In this document: positions 32,501-43,900 of the stretch, in pieces | How positions within the stretch are numbered: position 1 is the first letter of the stretch | Layout of the letters: each line of letters opens with the position of its first letter | NCBI GenBank assembly: GCA_014526335.1 | Contig: JACTAT010000045.1 | Location: forward strand, 2,716,332-2,780,331 | From: Chrysaora quinquecirrha | Taxonomy: Eukaryota > Cnidaria > Scyphozoa > Semaeostomeae > Pelagiidae | Length of the DNA: 64,000 nt | Direction: 5' to 3' | Program-made: the position numbers and the translations under genes | Notes under the pieces: model-generated | The model's database searches: none | Told to the model about the DNA's origin: nothing | Seen by the model: the letters and a program-made list of their open reading frames with translations, nothing else

Positions 32501-35500
32501 TATGCTCTAAAGGTTCAAGTTTTTCCTTGGTGTGTAGCAGGTGTCTTCTGTTCCTGCGAACAGTAGTACCTTTGTCTGTGGCAACTGTGTATGAGCGAGG
32601 TTGTGTGCATTTCTCAATAACAACCCCTTTGCGATCCCAGGAGTTTTTACCACGGAAACGAACAAAGTCTCCTGCCTTTAGAGGTTGGAGGGTGCTTTGT
32701 CGTGGCTTGTTGGTTGTTGCCTTCTCTGCTAGTGATGTTTTTCCGGAGGCTCTGGAAGGTTTGATCGCATTGTTTACTGCTGGTAGAGTGGTTCGAAGCT
32801 GTCGGTGCATTAAGGCTGTGGCTGGTGCTGGTTGGCCATTTGGCAATGGAGTGGTGCGGAGTGCAAGTAGTGCTAAATACGGATCATCACCGCTGTGGAA
32901 TGCTTTTTGAGAGTTTTCTTAACTGTCTGGATGGTTCTTTCAATGAAACCGTTGCTTTGTGGGTACTCAGGGCTGCTACTGTGGTGTACAAAATCCCATT
33001 CCCGTGCGAATTTGATGTACTCTCGTGATGTGTACTGGGGACCATTGTCAGAGATGACTTCTTTGGGAATTCCAAATTTTGAAAAGATGCGCTTGGTATG
33101 CATGACAACAGTGGGAGCCTCTGTATCTTCAAGTTGAGAGAGGTCGAAAAATTTTGAAGTGTAATCAGCTACAATAACATAGTCCTTGTTTCGAAGTGTG
33201 AATAGATCAGTGCCCACTTTCTGCCAAGGTGTGTCAGGAATGTCATGTGGAATCAGCGGCTCAGAGGACTGCCTGTTTTGGTGTTCTTGGCAAGTGCTGC
33301 AGGATTTGATCATATCTTCCAATTCAGCATTGATGTTAGGCCAGTACATGGTTTCTCGAGCCCTGGCTTTTGTTTTTTCAATACCAATGTGGCCAGTATG
33401 AAGTGATTTTCTCATTTCGGCCCGCATGCTAGGAGGAATGATCATTCGCACACCATTCAGAAGTAGTCCTTCTTGATAGGTCATCTGGTCACGAAGATTG
33501 AAGTAAGGACGAGTTTCTGGCTGGGCATCTTGGCGGGATTGTGGCCATCCCTGATTCAAGTAGTGTATGAGTTGCTGCATTGTGGCATCTTTCAATGTTT
33601 CTGAGGCAATCTGGCTGTGCTTGGCAGCACTAATTGGTAAGCTTGACATTACTGAGTGAACGTAGCATGAAATTTCAGATGCTGGTATTTCCGGAGTGGC
33701 ATCGCTGAGAGGGGCACGACTAAGTGCATCTGGAATTGTGAGTTGGCTCCCTTTAATGTAGTGCATCTCAAAGTCATACTGTTGGAGTCGGAGTAGGAAT
33801 CGTTGGATTCGCGGAGGACACTTTGTCAGGGCTTTGTTGAAGATTGATTTAAGAGGCTGATGGTCATTATAAATGTCAAATTTGTGGCCATACACATATT
33901 GTCGAAACTTCTCGCATCCAAAGACTATGGCTAGAGTTTCCTTTTCAAGCTGGCAATAGTTTCTTTCAGATTGTGTGAGGGATCGACTTGCATAAGCAAC
34001 TGGATGCCAGCCTTGGGGATGCTGCTGCTCAATAATGGCACCAAGACCTTGGCTAGATGCATCTGCCTGTATCCGAATGGGCAGTGAGGGATCAAAGAAC
34101 TTTAGTACTCGGTTTGAAGTAATGATTTCTTTGAGCTTGTTGATGGCATTTTTTCTGTGGTGTGTCGAATGAGTAGAGGGCATTTTTCTCAAGTAGGTTT
34201 CTCAGTGGTGCTGTGAGATCTGAGAGGTTGGGTATGAATTTTCCCAAATAAGTTACCATGCCTAAGAAGCGCTGTAGTTCCTTTTTTGAAGTGGGCTCTG
34301 GCATGTTCAAGATTGCTGCAATTTTTTCTGGATCCGCTTCAATCCCATCCGCTGATAATTTGTGACCTAGAAAGGCTGTGGTTTGGACCTCAAACTTGCA
34401 CTTAGCTTTGTTGAGTTTCAATCCTGATGATCTAATTGATTCGAGAACTTTGGTAGTGCGGGCAGCTAGTTCAGCTTTGTCAGAGCCCCAGATGATTATG
34501 TCATCTTGGCTATTGAGAGCACCTTCAATGCCTTCTAGGATGTCTGAGATTTTTGCTTGGCAAATTTCACTAGCTGAGTGAATTCCAAATGGAAGTCGCA
34601 GAAAGGAGTAACGCCCATAGGGAGTATTGAAGGTTAGGAGTTTGGAGCTTTCTTCATCCACCTCAATTTGCCAATACGCATTTGAAGCATCCAGCTTGGT
34701 GAAAAATTTGGCATTAGTCATAGAGGCAAGGATTTCTTCAGTTGTGGGAAGGTGAAAGTGGTGACGTTTTATCGCTTTGTTTAGGTCCTTAGGATCCAGG
34801 CATATGCGAAGCTTGCCATTGGGTTTTTCTACAACTACTAGACTGTTGACCCAATCTGTGGGTTCACGAGCTGGTTTGATTATACCCATTTTAACCATCC
34901 GTTTGAGCTCTATGCGTAGTTTCTCTTTTAGGGCTATTGGCAGCTTGCGAGCTGGATGTACCACTGGGGGCACTGTAGGATCTATGGTGATGTGGTGAAC
35001 GCCAGGAAGTTTCCCAATTTCACCAAAGCAATCATTGAATTGCTGTGTCATGGTTTCATGCATGTTGTTGTCTATTAGCATGACCCGTTTGATTAAGTTG
35101 AGATGTGAGCAAGTGGTGAGGCCTAAGATGGGAGTGGCGTCAATGTCAACGATGATGAAAAGTACTGGGTAGCTTTTCCCTTTGTGCTTCAAGGTAAGAA
35201 CAGATTTGCCAACAACTGGAATAGCTGAGCCATTGTATGCTGATAATTTGACAGAAGAGTTGCGGAGTGTGGATTTGTCTTTTACCTGCAGGTAGTCAGC
35301 TTTGGAGAGGATGTTCACTTGGGCTCCTGTATCTATCTTATAAGGGATGATTTGACCATTCGTTTCAAGTGCAATGAGCCACTCATCATCAGTGAGGGTG
35401 TTGACAGAGTATGTGGCTGGGTCCTGGACTAGAGGTGATGGGTGTGCTTTTTTATCTCTTTGGATTGCACCAACAAAGTATTCTTTGTGCTCTTCAGAGT

Positions 35501-38500
35501 CAGATACTGAGTCTTGGTCTGATGAGGGATCTGAGTTTACATGTTTGTTGACAGCCCTCACACGTTTTTGACTACAGCAGGTGGCAAAGTGACCTCTCCT
35601 GCCGCATGTGTTGCAGTGCTTGTTATATGCAGGACAGTTTCCTCTGTTATGAGAGAAATTGCAGAACTTGCATTGCTGAATTTTACCTGTGCTATGCCCT
35701 TTGTCAGGTGATGGGGGTTTTCTGGCTTTCCCTGTTTTGGTAATAGCTGAAGTGGATTTTTCTTCACTATGAGCTTGGATGATTTTTGCATGTTTGCGTG
35801 TGATTTCAGCAGCTTGACCCAATTTTATGCACTTTTCTAAATTTATATCAGGCTCTCTCAGCAACCGTTCTTGTAGAGCCTTGTCATTGGTCCCTATGGT
35901 AATCATATCCTTAATCAGAGAATCTTTCAAATCTCCAAATTCACAGTCTTGTGATAGTTTTCAAGAGTAGTGGTGAATTCGTCAAAGCTTTCACCCATTT
36001 GCTGCCGATATGTCAAGAATGTATACCTAAGGAAAGTTAGATTCTTTCTGGGTGCACAATAGCCTTCGAATTTCTCAATGATTTTGTCCAATTTCATCTT
36101 ATCAGCATCAGTGTCAAACACAAAGGTATTATAAATTTCGCGCCCTTTTTGCCTATGCAGGTGAGAAAATGCTAGCCTTGACTGTGTCTGACTTTTGAGA
36201 AGACTCGGTAGCATCAAGGTAGAGTGTTAGTTCCTGTTTCCAAACACGCCAATTGTTGGAAATATTGCCATCAAAACTGAGTGGCTGCGGGGGCGAAAAA
36301 TTTAGGCCCAACTCCATCGTAAGCAGAATACGGTTGTTCTTGAGGATTCAGACAAATAAAATAACTGAAAAATAATTCGAAGTATCTACTTATCCTTCTT
36401 GGACTTTGGGTCTTGAAGTATCCCAACTGACACCATGTTAAGATCGACAAAAGTAAGGAGACATCTCATAAGAGAACATGTGCTCATGATCCAAAACTAA
36501 TAACGAACGCTCGACTACTACTTCATGTAAGATATCATAACAAACCTTTGTACGAAACACCAGGCTGAAAATTGGGTCAAACTTTTTTGCTATCTCCGAA
36601 ACTGTTTGAGCTACACACAAACAAAGTTCACCAGTGTGGGCATGTTTGACTGGGGTTTGCCTTAACCTACTGTCACTACTAACTATTCACTGCGTCCTGT
36701 CCTAATTATAACTTTTTCGCTAATCATTCGCTATTCGCTATCAACTATTCATTTGAATATTTGCTTTAAAGATTCATATTTTCAATTCACTTTTCACTAA
36801 TCACGGCTAAAATCATAAAGATAATGATTACAGGGGCGGATTCAGGGGGGTGCTAGGGGTGCTCAAGCACCCTTAAAATTTTCAAAGATCTATATTTAGT
36901 ATAACTGACTTTCGATTCTTATTTTGATAACTGGAACTCGGCATCTTTGTCTTCGGGTGCTTAAGCCAATCATTTTCGCAACGTCGTCATTCACTTCCTT
37001 GATCGATTGTTTTGCTTTTATTCTCATGAAAGGAAATTTTGATACGTTGCCTTGCAAAAGACCAGATCGGCAGTGTTTTCTTTCTTGTCCGTCAAACGAA
37101 TAACCGGACCAGAAGGACAATCAGGAACTAGAACCTTTGTTTGCGTGGTTCTTTCTCTTTGTTCTCTTAGGCATGACCTGAATTTTAGCGGGAGCCCCTA
37201 CAGATTCAAAAGATAATTCGCAGGCCAATCATCTTTCTCTGAAAATGGCGCAGGCCAATCAAATGTGTTTTCTGCATGGTGCAGAATGGCGCAGGCCAAT
37301 AGGAATGCTCAAACACAAATCTATTCATCAATGTTGCTGCTGCTGCATTACTCTTTGAAAGTGAAAAGCGCGCGGAAAGGCCGCCATTTTATTTAGATGT
37401 GTCAAAGCTGTCAAAGCTGTCTAGGCTAGGCCCTATGTTATTGATGAAATTTGAAGTTTTAAAAGAATAAAGTGAAATATTGAGCGACAATTCAGTTAAA
37501 AAAGAAGAAAAGGAAGATCGACTGAATAAAATATGGTAATCTTTGAATCATGGTAGATTATTTAATGTACGATATCCCAACCAAGAGTTTGACTAAGATA
37601 TCTGAAATTTGGGAAGATTTTGCTCTTTGCATATTTTACAAGCTTTTTATTCCATGTCTTAAAAACCTTGCATTTTGCTCCTTTTCAGGATAATTTTAAC
37701 AATTTTTCCTATAATTATAAAATCGCCTTGCAGAATTAAAAAAGGCGTTGCCCACCTTCTCCGGGGTTCTGAAGGGCGTGGTCACCAAAAATTTTCCCGG
37801 GGGCGACGCCCCCGGACCCCTTGATGGGCACCCGTAAATATTTACCCTGGATCCGCCCCTGTGATTGTTGGATGATTGGAAGCCATTTGGTGGAGGATTT
37901 ATCAGTTGGGTTCACTTCTGGTAGAGCTAAAGTAAGCTACATCCTCACTTCATGAGGGAAAACGTCGAAGGGGACGAACTGCCAAAGAAGAATGGCCTAC
38001 GCACATGTGCACCTCCTAATTAATGGGAACGAGGCAGGGGGAAGATGGTTATCCGCTTAAAATGATTAAAATCGAACACTGAATGCTGGCATTCGAACTC
38101 TTTGCCTTTCTCCCGTGCTGTTCATTATGCACTTTTTGTATTCAATTTTACAAACGCACCAATTAATTATCTGCTGTTCTAACTTACCGTATGTATATAT
38201 AGCTACTTTTTTGTTTTTCTTCTAGCCCGGAAGAGTGGCTACTCTCATGGAAAAGGAAGGTGTAAGTAACAAGATGTTTCCTTTCTTTTTGCTAATTTTA
38301 ATTCATAAATGGGTCCCTGCCTAGTTTTTTGAAAACACAAGCTTCATAGAAAAAAATGCAGTAGAGCCTCCATATAACAGACAACGCTACAGAACCGACA
38401 TCTCTAACGGACACCTCCGTCAAATGGACACCACAAAACAAAGGTATTCTATTTTTGTCCCGGGGGGGAGCTATTTAAAACAGACGGGGTGTGGTGTCCA

Positions 38501-39325
38501 CTCCAACTCCAAGAAGTGATTTTTTGACCCGACTCTAGAATTTCCCCTCCAAAACCATACCCGTCTTTAAAAAAATCGGCGAAAAGTATTCTCCAAAATG
38601 TAAAAATTACACTGCGCAACATTGAGAAACAGTCCACCTTAACAAATTATTCTAATATAATTGGCTTTAGTAAAAGTACCGTGTTTATACCCGGCGCTAA
38701 ACAGGTGCGAAATCGATATGCCTTAAAGGAGTACACATCCCGTATAGGCCCGTATACAAAAAATACTAAGATCAAACACTATGCACGCACACTATGGATG
38801 AAAATTACCGACTCGCATTTTCACTTGATTTATCCGAATCTGTTTCAGGGTCATGTTTGGGGTGTTTGCTACAAAGTTCAAGGTGCACAAAATATAACAA
38901 GAGCACTCCAGCATCTAAAGATTCGAGAAAAGCATTATGAAACGAGAATTATGGAATTCAAAGCGAACTGTAGAAAAAATGCCAGCAACAACATTTTAGC
39001 CCTCGTGTTTTACGCTACACCGGAAAACGAAAATTATCTTGGGCCAGCCAGTTCAATTGAAATCGCAACAGACATATTCCTTGGATATGGAGTTAGCGGG
39101 TCTAACATCGAGTACCTTATTCGTCTTGCCGATTTTATGCGAGAAGAAATCAACGACTGCAAAACTGACGAACATTTATTCGAAGTAGAGAAAATGGTCC
39201 GACATAAACTTGGTCTATGTACCCGAAATATAATTTCGTGGCTCGAACTTGTGAAGTCTACGACTTTTGTTGATGGTTTGCGACGAAATGGAATGGAAAA
39301 TTCAGAAAATCTTATAACTGTTTAG
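29384..39325 (+). CDS. CHAC: ChaC-family gamma-glutamylcyclotransferase, 3 coding exons
   Basis: Family reaction: cytosolic cleavage of glutathione to 5-oxoproline and Cys-Gly. Exons: 29384-29563, 38226-38261 and 38849-39325, all phase 0, giving 230 residues. Exon 1 holds the substrate-binding signature [11 protein letters not shown], then [21 protein letters not shown]. The 36-bp middle exon adds [12 protein letters not shown]. Exon 3 continues [10 protein letters not shown], then LKIREKHYE with the catalytic-type glutamate, YLGP, and [11 protein letters not shown] near the end. The usual GGY after the catalytic REK is replaced by HYE. The protein is longer than CHAC2 (~180) and close to CHAC1 (~220), mainly from a C-terminal extension. 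Intron 1 is about 8.7 kb and contains a Gypsy element in the opposite orientation. Two adjacent ATGs open the frame, and the second (29387) could also be used. A polyadenylation-type AATAAA lies near 39736. Confidence 0.92.
29564..31547. other. CHAC: ChaC intron 1, proximal part
   Basis: AT-rich; two related stretches at 30045-30170 and 31390-31515 (ATTCACTCC...TGGAATC words) look like copies of an old repeat. No coding evidence. Confidence 0.4.
31305..31352. repeat. Hairpin with ~21-bp arms and a short loop
   Basis: CTGGGTATCAGACTTTCAAT / ATTGAAAGTCTGGTACCCAG with one G-T type mismatch and a loop of a few bases. In ChaC intron 1. Confidence 0.75.
31548..31950. mobile_element. TACACGC inverted-repeat element, copy E
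   Basis: Starts TACACGCTTTTTTTTATAA, ends AAAAAAAGCTTGTA (one change in the terminus). In ChaC intron 1. Confidence 0.78.
32110..32201 (-). repeat. 3' LTR of the Gypsy element (with a ~14 bp deletion)
   Basis: Positions 32120-32201 match 36461-36542 base for base. The end towards 32110 keeps a TGCTAAG-like remnant of the LTR terminus but has lost the bases in between. Confidence 0.72.
32298..34192 (-). pseudogene. Gypsy RNase H and integrase
   Basis: The frame 34192-32873 begins in the RT thumb and carries RNase H ([23 protein letters not shown]) and integrase: the HHCC zinc finger (HTGHIG...CSTCQEH), then the D-D-E core with GTDLF, SDNGPQY and [11 protein letters not shown] frameshift near 32910 moves the C-terminal tail to 32846-32298, where RPRHLEEF lies near the stop. 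Confidence 0.86.
34092..35930 (-). pseudogene. Gypsy Gag C-terminus, protease and reverse transcriptase
   Basis: 612-residue frame. Residues ~87-120 carry two zinc knuckles (C-x2-C...C, then [14 protein letters not shown]). The protease motif is KIDTGAQVN near residue 200. RT motifs run from about 330: [36 protein letters not shown] and the catalytic QDDIIIWG. The frame is lost near 34150, where the RT-RNase H linker continues in the next frame. Confidence 0.88.
35927..36317 (-). pseudogene. Gypsy Gag, N-terminal part (frameshifted)
   Basis: An ATG at 36317 starts MELGLNF..., with an [14 protein letters not shown] block typical of mag-like Gag. The frame breaks near 36180 and resumes in another frame up to 35927 (a region with YNTFVFD and [11 protein letters not shown]). 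Another shift near 35950 leads into the next frame. Confidence 0.75.
36437..36542 (-). repeat. 5' LTR of the Gypsy element
   Basis: Bounded by TG...CA on the minus strand. The inner edge is fixed by the adjoining primer-binding site (36419-36436), the outer edge by the matching border of the other LTR next to the polypurine tract. 106 bp is very short for a Gypsy LTR. Confidence 0.8.
36831..37861. mobile_element. hAT-like non-autonomous element
   Basis: Termini CAGGGGCGGATTCAGGG and CCCTGGATCCGCCCCTG, 1031 bp, in ChaC intron 1. TGATTA before and TGATTG after may be a decayed duplication, but a clean 8-bp repeat is absent. No transposase frame was recognised. Confidence 0.75.
38226..38261 (+). 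CDS. CHAC: ChaC 36-bp microexon
   Basis: Twelve codons ([12 protein letters not shown]) between TTCTTCTAG and GTAAGTAAC. The PGRV-x-TL block is invariant in the family and would be missing if this exon were skipped. Both sides are phase 0, so skipping would keep the frame but delete a core strand. Confidence 0.88.
38849..39325 (+). CDS. CHAC: ChaC exon 3 (catalytic glutamate and C terminus)
   Basis: 158 codons from the CTGTTTCAG acceptor to TAG at 39323-39325. Carries HVWGVCYKV, the LKIREK segment with the catalytic-type Glu, [16 protein letters not shown] and [10 protein letters not shown]. The last ~35 residues go beyond the usual family end. The open frame upstream of 38849 is intron. Confidence 0.9.
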   Translation, partial: GHVWGVCYKVQGAQNITRALQHLKIREKHYETRIMEFKANCRKNASNNILALVFYATPENENYLGPASSIEIATDIFLGYGVSGSNIEYLIRLADFMREEINDCKTDEHLFEVEKMVRHKLGLCTRNIISWLELVKSTTFVDGLRRNGMENSENLITV

Positions 39326-40181
39326 AACAGCAGCATGCTAGGCCCGATTTTTGCTTTTTTTAATCATATTTCAGAGTATGAGTTGAAGTTTCAGAAAAAA
39401 AATGAGCTAATATAACTAATTATTCCCTTTTCAACTCCCTGAATTTATAGTTGACAAAGTTAATTCTGGCTTTTTAAACTTTAAAAACAGTTTGGAAATG
39501 TATAAAGTGTAAATAGAGAGTTAGCCCCCTTCGATTATCTTTCGGTATCGAAAAAAGTATTTTTCCAATTCGTTGTTCAGTTGTTATTGTACAAATTGAA
39601 CGAGTCTGTTCGATATTCAATAGAATTAAGGATGAACAATGTAATGTAAATATTTTTCACTTATGAATATGTTCGGCCATTATGAATGTATAGCGAAATG
39701 TCTAACCAGTATTATGTATATTTTATAAATTCTATAAATAAATTGCTAGTGTCAGTTGATTTTACTGAACAAATATGTATATTTGAATGTTTATTACCTA
39801 AGCCACAAGTTGCTTCAACTTTTTTTCAATCATAGAGGTTTATGCAAGTTATTTTACTCTGAAGAGGCGGTTACTCTGCTACAGTTTTTTGTTCAACCCA
39901 TTTACCGTTCACCTATTTGTGACCCTTTCTTGACCTGTACCCAACTGAAATTTCTCAGCTTTGTCGGGATAAGAAATATACTTCTTTCTTTGATTCTGAT
40001 TTTGTTTCAAAAATCTATTGGCCAAATAAAAAGCAGTGTGTGTCAATCGTAGTACGACAAGGATCCATTTGAGTACCCATGTCCTCTGCTGTATAGGCCT
40101 CTTTCTCACTTACCCAACCTCCTTTTCATTCTGATTCTGTTCTCGTTGAAACCAAAATGGCTTCCAAACCAACGTGACCAA
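39326..40181. other. ChaC 3' UTR and short gap to kanadaptin
   Basis: AATAAA at about 39736 is a plausible ChaC polyadenylation signal. The kanadaptin promoter must lie in the last few hundred bases; no specific element was recognised. Confidence 0.45.
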
Positions 40182-40997
40182 ATGACAAAAAGTGACAAAA
40201 TGGAGCAAGAACAGCTATCCGATTTAAAAGTAACTGATCAGTTTCAGATAGCTGAAGGTACCTCTATCCCGGCAGGAAAAGATTTCGTTATGAATGACGA
40301 AATATACAAAAGTCCAACTGAAAATAAGGATGGTGAAGACAGCTCAACAACTCACCAAGAAGGGCCTATTGAGGAAAGTCCTACTAATGATGGCTTCACA
40401 AAGCCCAAAACTACGTTTATTTCACCTACTTTTAGAGCCCCAAAGCGCACTTTAGTGAGTAAAGGAAAGAAATCTGCGGGGAAAAGTGAAAATGGTGTCT
40501 CAAAAATGGAAAATTTGGAAATTCAGGGTCAGAGCATTGACAATAATAAAACGTTTACTGAAGAGAAAACGTCCGAAAAAGTCAAAGTTGAGAGTAAAAT
40601 TGAAGCCCCTAAAGCCCCAAAACAGCAAATACCTTATAAAGCTCCATCATGGAGTGGAATATGCACAGAAAACTGTTATTTTGATGTGTTGAAAGGTGGG
40701 GTCATGAAAGACTCGATTGATCTTTCAACAAAAGATTTCTATATATTCGGACGATTAGAAGAGTGTGATGTTACTATGGAACACCCCTCTGTTTCCAGGT
40801 ATCATGCTGTAGTTGTTTACAGAGGTAAACCAAACAATGAAAGCTCTGAAAAGGGTAATGGATTTTATATAATGGATCTTGGCAGCACCCATGGAACATT
40901 TCTCAACAAGAAACCTTTAGATCCAAAAGTTTATTATAGACTTAGAGTTGGCTATGTTGTAAAGTTTGGTGGAAGTACTCGTCTTTATATATTGCAG
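40182..40997 (+). CDS. SLC4A1AP: Kanadaptin exon 1 (FHA domain, GC donor)
   Basis: 272 codons: a polar, low-complexity N-terminal region of about 150 residues, then PYKAPSW and a complete FHA domain with the phosphothreonine-binding pattern GR...PSVSRYH...GSTHGT. The exon ends TTGCAG and the intron begins GCAAGA. No GT donor exists nearby that keeps the conserved YILQ-GPEED junction. Confidence 0.92.
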
Positions 40998-43900
40998 GCA
41001 AGATCAATTTGTTTTCATCTGACCATAGACTATCTTTAGAGACGTGTATGCATTTCACAGTCACATGGCAGATTCAGTGGTGGCGCCAGCTCCAATAAAG
41101 TGGGGGGGATTGTTTCATAAGGGTAGATTGCGTGCCAAAGGCACGCACGCAACTGCCGGAGGCTGTTGCCTAAAACAGCTGGGGGACTGGGGGGCGCTGT
41201 AAGCCCCCCAGCAGGTCCAGCGCAGTGCCCTGGTTGGGGTACAGGGGGTGAAGCCCCCAGAAGTTCCCAGGATTTTGTCATTTCTGAGGTCTCAAAATGG
41301 CTTAGGATCCTTTGATTTCTCTTTCTACATACATTATTAGAACAACACAAAAGACCTTTACAGAAACATAAGAAATGGGTATAGCTACGAGAGTCAATCT
41401 CAGCAAAAATGTTTTGAAACAACACCCGTTAATAGCAGCGTCGAACGTCGGAAAACGTCGGAGAATTCCCTTCCAAGATGGGAATTCATGGGAGACGCCC
41501 TATAATGCTCTTTGAATTTTAAGCTGATACATGATTTCAAATATGGAAGTTTTACATGTCCAATAGAATCGTGACCTGACCTGTAGACTTTAATTTTAAC
41601 TTGTTTATTGGGAACGGTCAAACAAAAAGGTATCATTATTCTAAAACGAGAATTTAAAACTTCAACTAAAACTATCGTTAGAGTTTGAAGACGCAAATAC
41701 CATAAACGGGTGAACAACAATGTCAAACAATCTTATAATAAACGCCGTTCGTAGTTTTTTCCAACATAACTTGATTATAAGGCCAGTTTTCTAGGCTTGA
41801 TAGCGAATTGCTTTCGAATGCTCGATAAATCTATTTCTTACGAAATATCCGTCGGCCTACCCCTCCCCCCCCAATTCTCTCACCGGATTTGCATGAATCT
41901 CAGAGACCATCTTTCTGAAAAAGTGGGGGGGGGGACTAGTCCCCCCATTCCCCCCCTGGCGCCGCCACTGGGCAGATTGCATAGCTGATTGCACAGAATA
42001 TTGCAATCTGTCAGCTATCTATTGTTTTACAAAATAGGTCGACTACTTTTTGCAGGTATATCTGACATTTCATGCAAGGAAACCCTCTTATCTGGTAACG
42101 GTGAATCAAAAAATTTCATCCAATAATCCGAATTTGTTTTCATCTGACCATGGACTATCATAAGAGACACAGTATAACAGGGTCAGATTGGAGAAGTTTT
42201 GCTGTTGCATGGCAGATTGCATAGCTATCTTCTGTTTCATACAATAGGTCTACTGTTTTGCCCTATGTTGCAAGATGTATCTGTCTTGCAAAAAAACCTC
42301 CTAATCTTGTAACAGTGAATCAAAAAATTTCATCCATTAACTTAAGCAAACGGTCCTTGGGGTATAGAAATGTAGAGGCTGAGGGGCTAGAACCACCACC
42401 TGCCCTAAATTGGTCAGTGAGAGCATGAGTCAGTTGATACATTAAGGATCCATTTGCTTTTCCTGTAAGAGTTGCATTGTCCTTTAGTAGGATATTCTAT
42501 ATCTAACTTGTAAAACAAGCAATTTCTGGCAATGTTAGATCTAACAAATTTTCCAGGGCAGTGTACCACAAGATCCCCTTGGACATGCCGAGACAGTTCA
42601 TTGCAATTGCAGATGAACAAATAAGACAGCATGGTGTGATTAATTTTGAGACAAAGTAGGATCAAGAATGAAAAGTGCACAGGCAGAGTGCCATAATACA
42701 ATTCATTTTTAAAACCTTGGACTCCAAACTACTTTGCACACCCCCATTAAAATTGTCTAGGTACACCCCTGAGGATCATTCCTTTAAATTTAACCAAATT
42801 TTGTGATTCCTTTATAAAGAAGTAGGTTTAGTACAGAAAACTTATTCATGCGTATTTCAACCTAATCCAAAATTGATTATGTTTTTGACCTGCAATTACC
42901 AATGTAATAGGGATTGCAAAAACTGCCAATATATATTGAAAAACACTCTTGTAAATACTTAGATATCAACACTTTGTCATTCAAATAATTTCTGATTTTG
43001 CATTTTGTTTCAGGGTCCTGAGGAAGATCAAGATGAGTTGATTGACAAATCAACATTTGAAATCAGAAAAGATTCAAAAGACCTCAAAGAGGAAAACGAA
43101 GTGCAATTGTTAGAGGAGAAGGATGTTTCTTCAGAGCAAGATGATGGTGTCTCGTGGGGATTTGGTAAGTTACTTGGCCTCTAAGGCCCCGTTTACACTA
43201 TGCCAGTTTGAAATGAATACAGAATGATTTCATATTGGATAGGGACTTGGGAGTCCCCGTTTACACTATGCTGGTATGAAATGAATACGATGAGCAAGTC
43301 ATCGGTTATTGACTAAACTCTATTGTTTCATGTCAAAAGAACAAAGAGTAATTAGTTTTTGTCTCATTCATTCAGCAAAGCGGCATTAAACTGTACCGTA
43401 TTCAGTTGTTTACACTATGCCATTTTCAGATGAAGCTGGGTAGGGTATCGTATTCATTTCGTATCGTATTCATATCAAACTGTGCCAGCATAGTGTAGAC
43501 GCAAGGCCAAAACAGTATAGTTTTGTACAGTATTCATCTCGTATGGGCATAGTGTAAACAGAGTCTAAAAGCCTGCTAGTCTTAGTTTTTAGTGTGAACT
43601 TAACATAGTTTATGGTTGATGTTGCAGTTTCTGAATGGTCAATAACCTTCCCTAGTCTGTTTGACCATTTATACTGTATGAAAACATGCCATTTTGGTGA
43701 TTGGTGAATAAAGTAAACATTTAGGGTCCCAGGGATCCAAGGTAACAGGCTTGAAGTACATGTCATTTCTTTTATTTGAATAGTTTTTCAAACTCAATTT
43801 TCTACCATTGCTTTTAATAAGCACCACATTAAGGTTTGGCACTTATTTGAGAATGAAGCTTATTTCGCTCAATCAATCTCAGGTGCGGTGCTTATTAGAG

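Larger units (their letters stand above)
32110..36542 (-). mobile_element. Gypsy (Ty3/mag-like) LTR retrotransposon with ~106 bp LTRs
   Basis: 4.4 kb element in ChaC intron 1, opposite to the host gene. The 5' LTR is 36437-36542 (TGTTATG...TTAACA on the minus strand), followed by a primer-binding site starting TGGTGTCAG. The 3' LTR is about 32110-32201, preceded by the polypurine tract GGAAGGGAGA. The two LTRs share 82 identical bases; the 3' copy lacks about 14 bases near its end. Gag, protease, RT, RNase H and integrase are all present but broken by four frameshifts. Two zinc knuckles in Gag suggest the mag lineage. No clear target duplication was found. Confidence 0.88.
40998..43013 (+). 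other. SLC4A1AP: Kanadaptin intron 1 with GC donor
   Basis: Borders CAG|GCAAGA and TTTGTTTCAG|GGT. CAG|GCAAG is the usual context of functional GC-AG introns. Contains the hAT element and its surrounding duplication; 42345-43013 is AT-rich with no recognised feature. Confidence 0.8.

Noticed and set aside
32339..35571. Plus-strand frames opposite the Gypsy element
   Set aside because: Shadows of the pol genes on the other strand.
32105..36547. Possible 5-bp target duplication around the Gypsy element
   Set aside because: GCCCT and AACCT agree at only three of five positions, too weak to call.
38681..38848. N-terminal extension of the frame covering ChaC exon 3
   Set aside because: Protein similarity to ChaC begins exactly at the CAG acceptor; the upstream frame is intron sequence.
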